DNA of 64,000 bases, taken from Leeuwenhoekiella parthenopeia (GTDB lineage: Bacteria > Bacteroidota > Bacteroidia > Flavobacteriales > Flavobacteriaceae). A model generated the notes under the pieces. It saw only the letters and a program-made list of their open reading frames with translations. It was not told the origin of the DNA and made no database searches. The stretch spans positions 124,001 through 188,000 of the forward strand of contig NZ_JAJGMW010000005.1 of NCBI RefSeq assembly GCF_020782115.1. The letters are read 5' to 3'. Below are positions 63,193 through 64,000 of this stretch, one piece after another. Numbering within the stretch: position 1 is the first letter of the stretch; every line of letters starts with the position of its first letter. A program made the translations under genes and the position numbers.

Positions 63193-63266
63193 GGGGATGT
63201 AGCTCAGTTGGCTAGAGCGTTTGACTGGCAGTCAAGAGGTCGTGGGTTCGAATCCCATCTTCTCCA
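63193..63266 (+). tRNA. tRNA-Ala (GGC)
   Basis: A 74-base cloverleaf. The acceptor GGGGATG against CTTCTCC includes the G3-U70 pair that marks tRNA-Ala. The anticodon loop CTGGCAG carries GGC, the T-stem is GTGGG/CCCAT, and the discriminator is A. Position 6-67 is a T-T mismatch in the acceptor stem. CCA is not encoded. The tRNA borders an A+T-rich foreign-looking segment. Confidence 0.93.
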
Positions 63267-63277
63267 CTAATAAAAGC

Positions 63278-63308
63278 AAGGCTTTACGTAATGTAGAGCC
63301 TTTTTTTA
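63278..63308 (+). terminator. Terminator after tRNA-Ala
   Basis: The stem AAGGCTTTAC/GTAGAGCCTT (one mismatch) has a 4-base loop and a T7 tail. Confidence 0.8.
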
Positions 63309-63352
63309 TTTTCTTTTGTAAAACCTCAGTAAAACATTTACTAATTTGAGAT

Positions 63353-64000
63353 ATGAAAGAACCTGTTTCAAATAAAACTGAGCCATTAAGATTTTTTGAT
63401 TATTTTATTAATAAGGAATCACTACTTCAATTTGAAAAACACTTTTTCGATTATCTAATCAACTCTTCTCAAGTATGTAACAAGAGCCAAGGCTATATAG
63501 AATATATTCAACCCACTTATGAAAAGGGTTATCCAGAAAAAACTAGAATATATATCAAAGATGAATTACAAACTAAAATAAGAATCCAAGGTAATATTAG
63601 TTTGAAGCTTTTGAAAGTTCATAAAAATGAACGTCTATATGTTAATGATGAGTCTAATCAGTTTATTGATTTTCAATTAGAAAGAATCAATACTTTAATT
63701 GACAAATCTAAAAAACTTCCATACAAAGAGATTTTATCTGAAGAACTACATTATCTATATTCAGAAATTGAGGAGCTAAAAAGTAAGAATAGCAGGATTA
63801 AGAAAAAACCTCCAATACAACCTTTCATTGGGAATAATCCATTTTTTGGAAATAAGTCAAAAGCCAGTCGTAAAACACTATCCAAAGTATATGATGTTAT
63901 TCTGGACTTAGAAATAATTGATGAGGTAAATACAACTGAAGAAGACTTTATTAATATACTTACTGATACAAACCCTATACTTTTAAAATCAGGTATTTTC
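63353..64000 (+). CDS. Hypothetical protein, partial (runs off the window), A+T-rich
   Basis: ATG at 63353 opens a frame of 216 codons that is still open at the window edge. It begins MKEPVSNKTEPLRFFDYFIN. The sequence is rich in Lys, Asn, Ile and Glu, with no signal peptide; a Lys-rich helical stretch (about 140-155) precedes PPIQPFIGNNPFFGNKSK. Codon use favours A/T third bases far more than its neighbours (13 G+C in bases 63541-63600, versus 28 in 62881-62940). I recognise no family. The position behind a tRNA fits cargo of an integrated element. Confidence 0.75.
   Translation, partial: MKEPVSNKTEPLRFFDYFINKESLLQFEKHFFDYLINSSQVCNKSQGYIEYIQPTYEKGYPEKTRIYIKDELQTKIRIQGNISLKLLKVHKNERLYVNDESNQFIDFQLERINTLIDKSKKLPYKEILSEELHYLYSEIEELKSKNSRIKKKPPIQPFIGNNPFFGNKSKASRKTLSKVYDVILDLEIIDEVNTTEEDFINILTDTNPILLKSGIF

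Overview
The window looks like a chromosomal segment of a marine-type member of the Flavobacteriaceae (Bacteroidota). The evidence is the gene families (DUF4175, head-GIN, PorT-like and TonB/OMP_b-brl_3 outer membrane proteins, GlnRS rather than only GatCAB), the gene order tdk-alr-mscL-asd and yceD-rpmF-fabH-accB-accC, and at least 16 copies of the Bacteroidota -7 promoter box TANNTTTG, including one in front of each of the three tRNA genes. I cannot name the genus from sequence alone. The core has about 40 percent G+C. The last 650 bases are much more A+T rich.

Left part (1-16 kb). Most coding length is on the minus strand: the 5' part of mnmG, ybeY, a large DUF4175 protein, a nonsense-interrupted outer membrane protein gene, a YtxH/holin-like/DUF6327 envelope trio, glnS, a LysE exporter, a head-GIN protein and rnr. 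gltX, an SPFH protein, folB and tRNA-Cys lie on the plus strand. A perfect 16-bp parS site sits between the mnmG promoter and its start codon. A 1-kb A+T-rich, palindrome-rich gap at 15663-16708 carries DnaA-box-like 9-mers and helically phased repeats. With mnmG, parS and rnpA nearby it is a candidate replication origin, but this is unproven.

Middle part (16.7-45.7 kb). It holds a CDF zinc exporter, an ElaA-like acetyltransferase, a CtpA-type protease, DUF4349, rnpA, secreted S8 and M1 peptidases, a metallo-beta-lactamase fold hydrolase, an NhaP antiporter, a TAT-exported oxidoreductase, lepA followed by a 55-codon membrane protein gene, a TonB-family receptor, dus, rbfA with a LolE-like permease, mce, a tRNA with CAU anticodon, ribE, pdxA, the fatty-acid initiation operon yceD-rpmF-fabH-accB-accC, and an FAD oxidoreductase.

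Right part (45.7-64 kb). It holds a LuxR-type regulator, a lone ABC ATPase, a prolyl oligopeptidase, asd, mscL-alr-tdk, rsmI, a secreted SPOR-like protein coupled to recJ, an operon of two tiny membrane proteins with queD and lpxH, a 2OG-Fe(II) oxygenase, a MATE exporter, a GNAT enzyme and tRNA-Ala(GGC). Directly after tRNA-Ala begins an A+T-rich open frame that runs off the window and is probably the edge of an integrated element.

Most of the window is ordinary core genome. The less expected items are the parS/candidate origin pair, five small genes (31-77 codons) with operon or terminator support, a 69-bp repeat present twice, a REP-like folded element, a hairpin that encloses a start codon, and the possible island edge. 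No CRISPR array, complete insertion sequence, prophage or defence island is visible.
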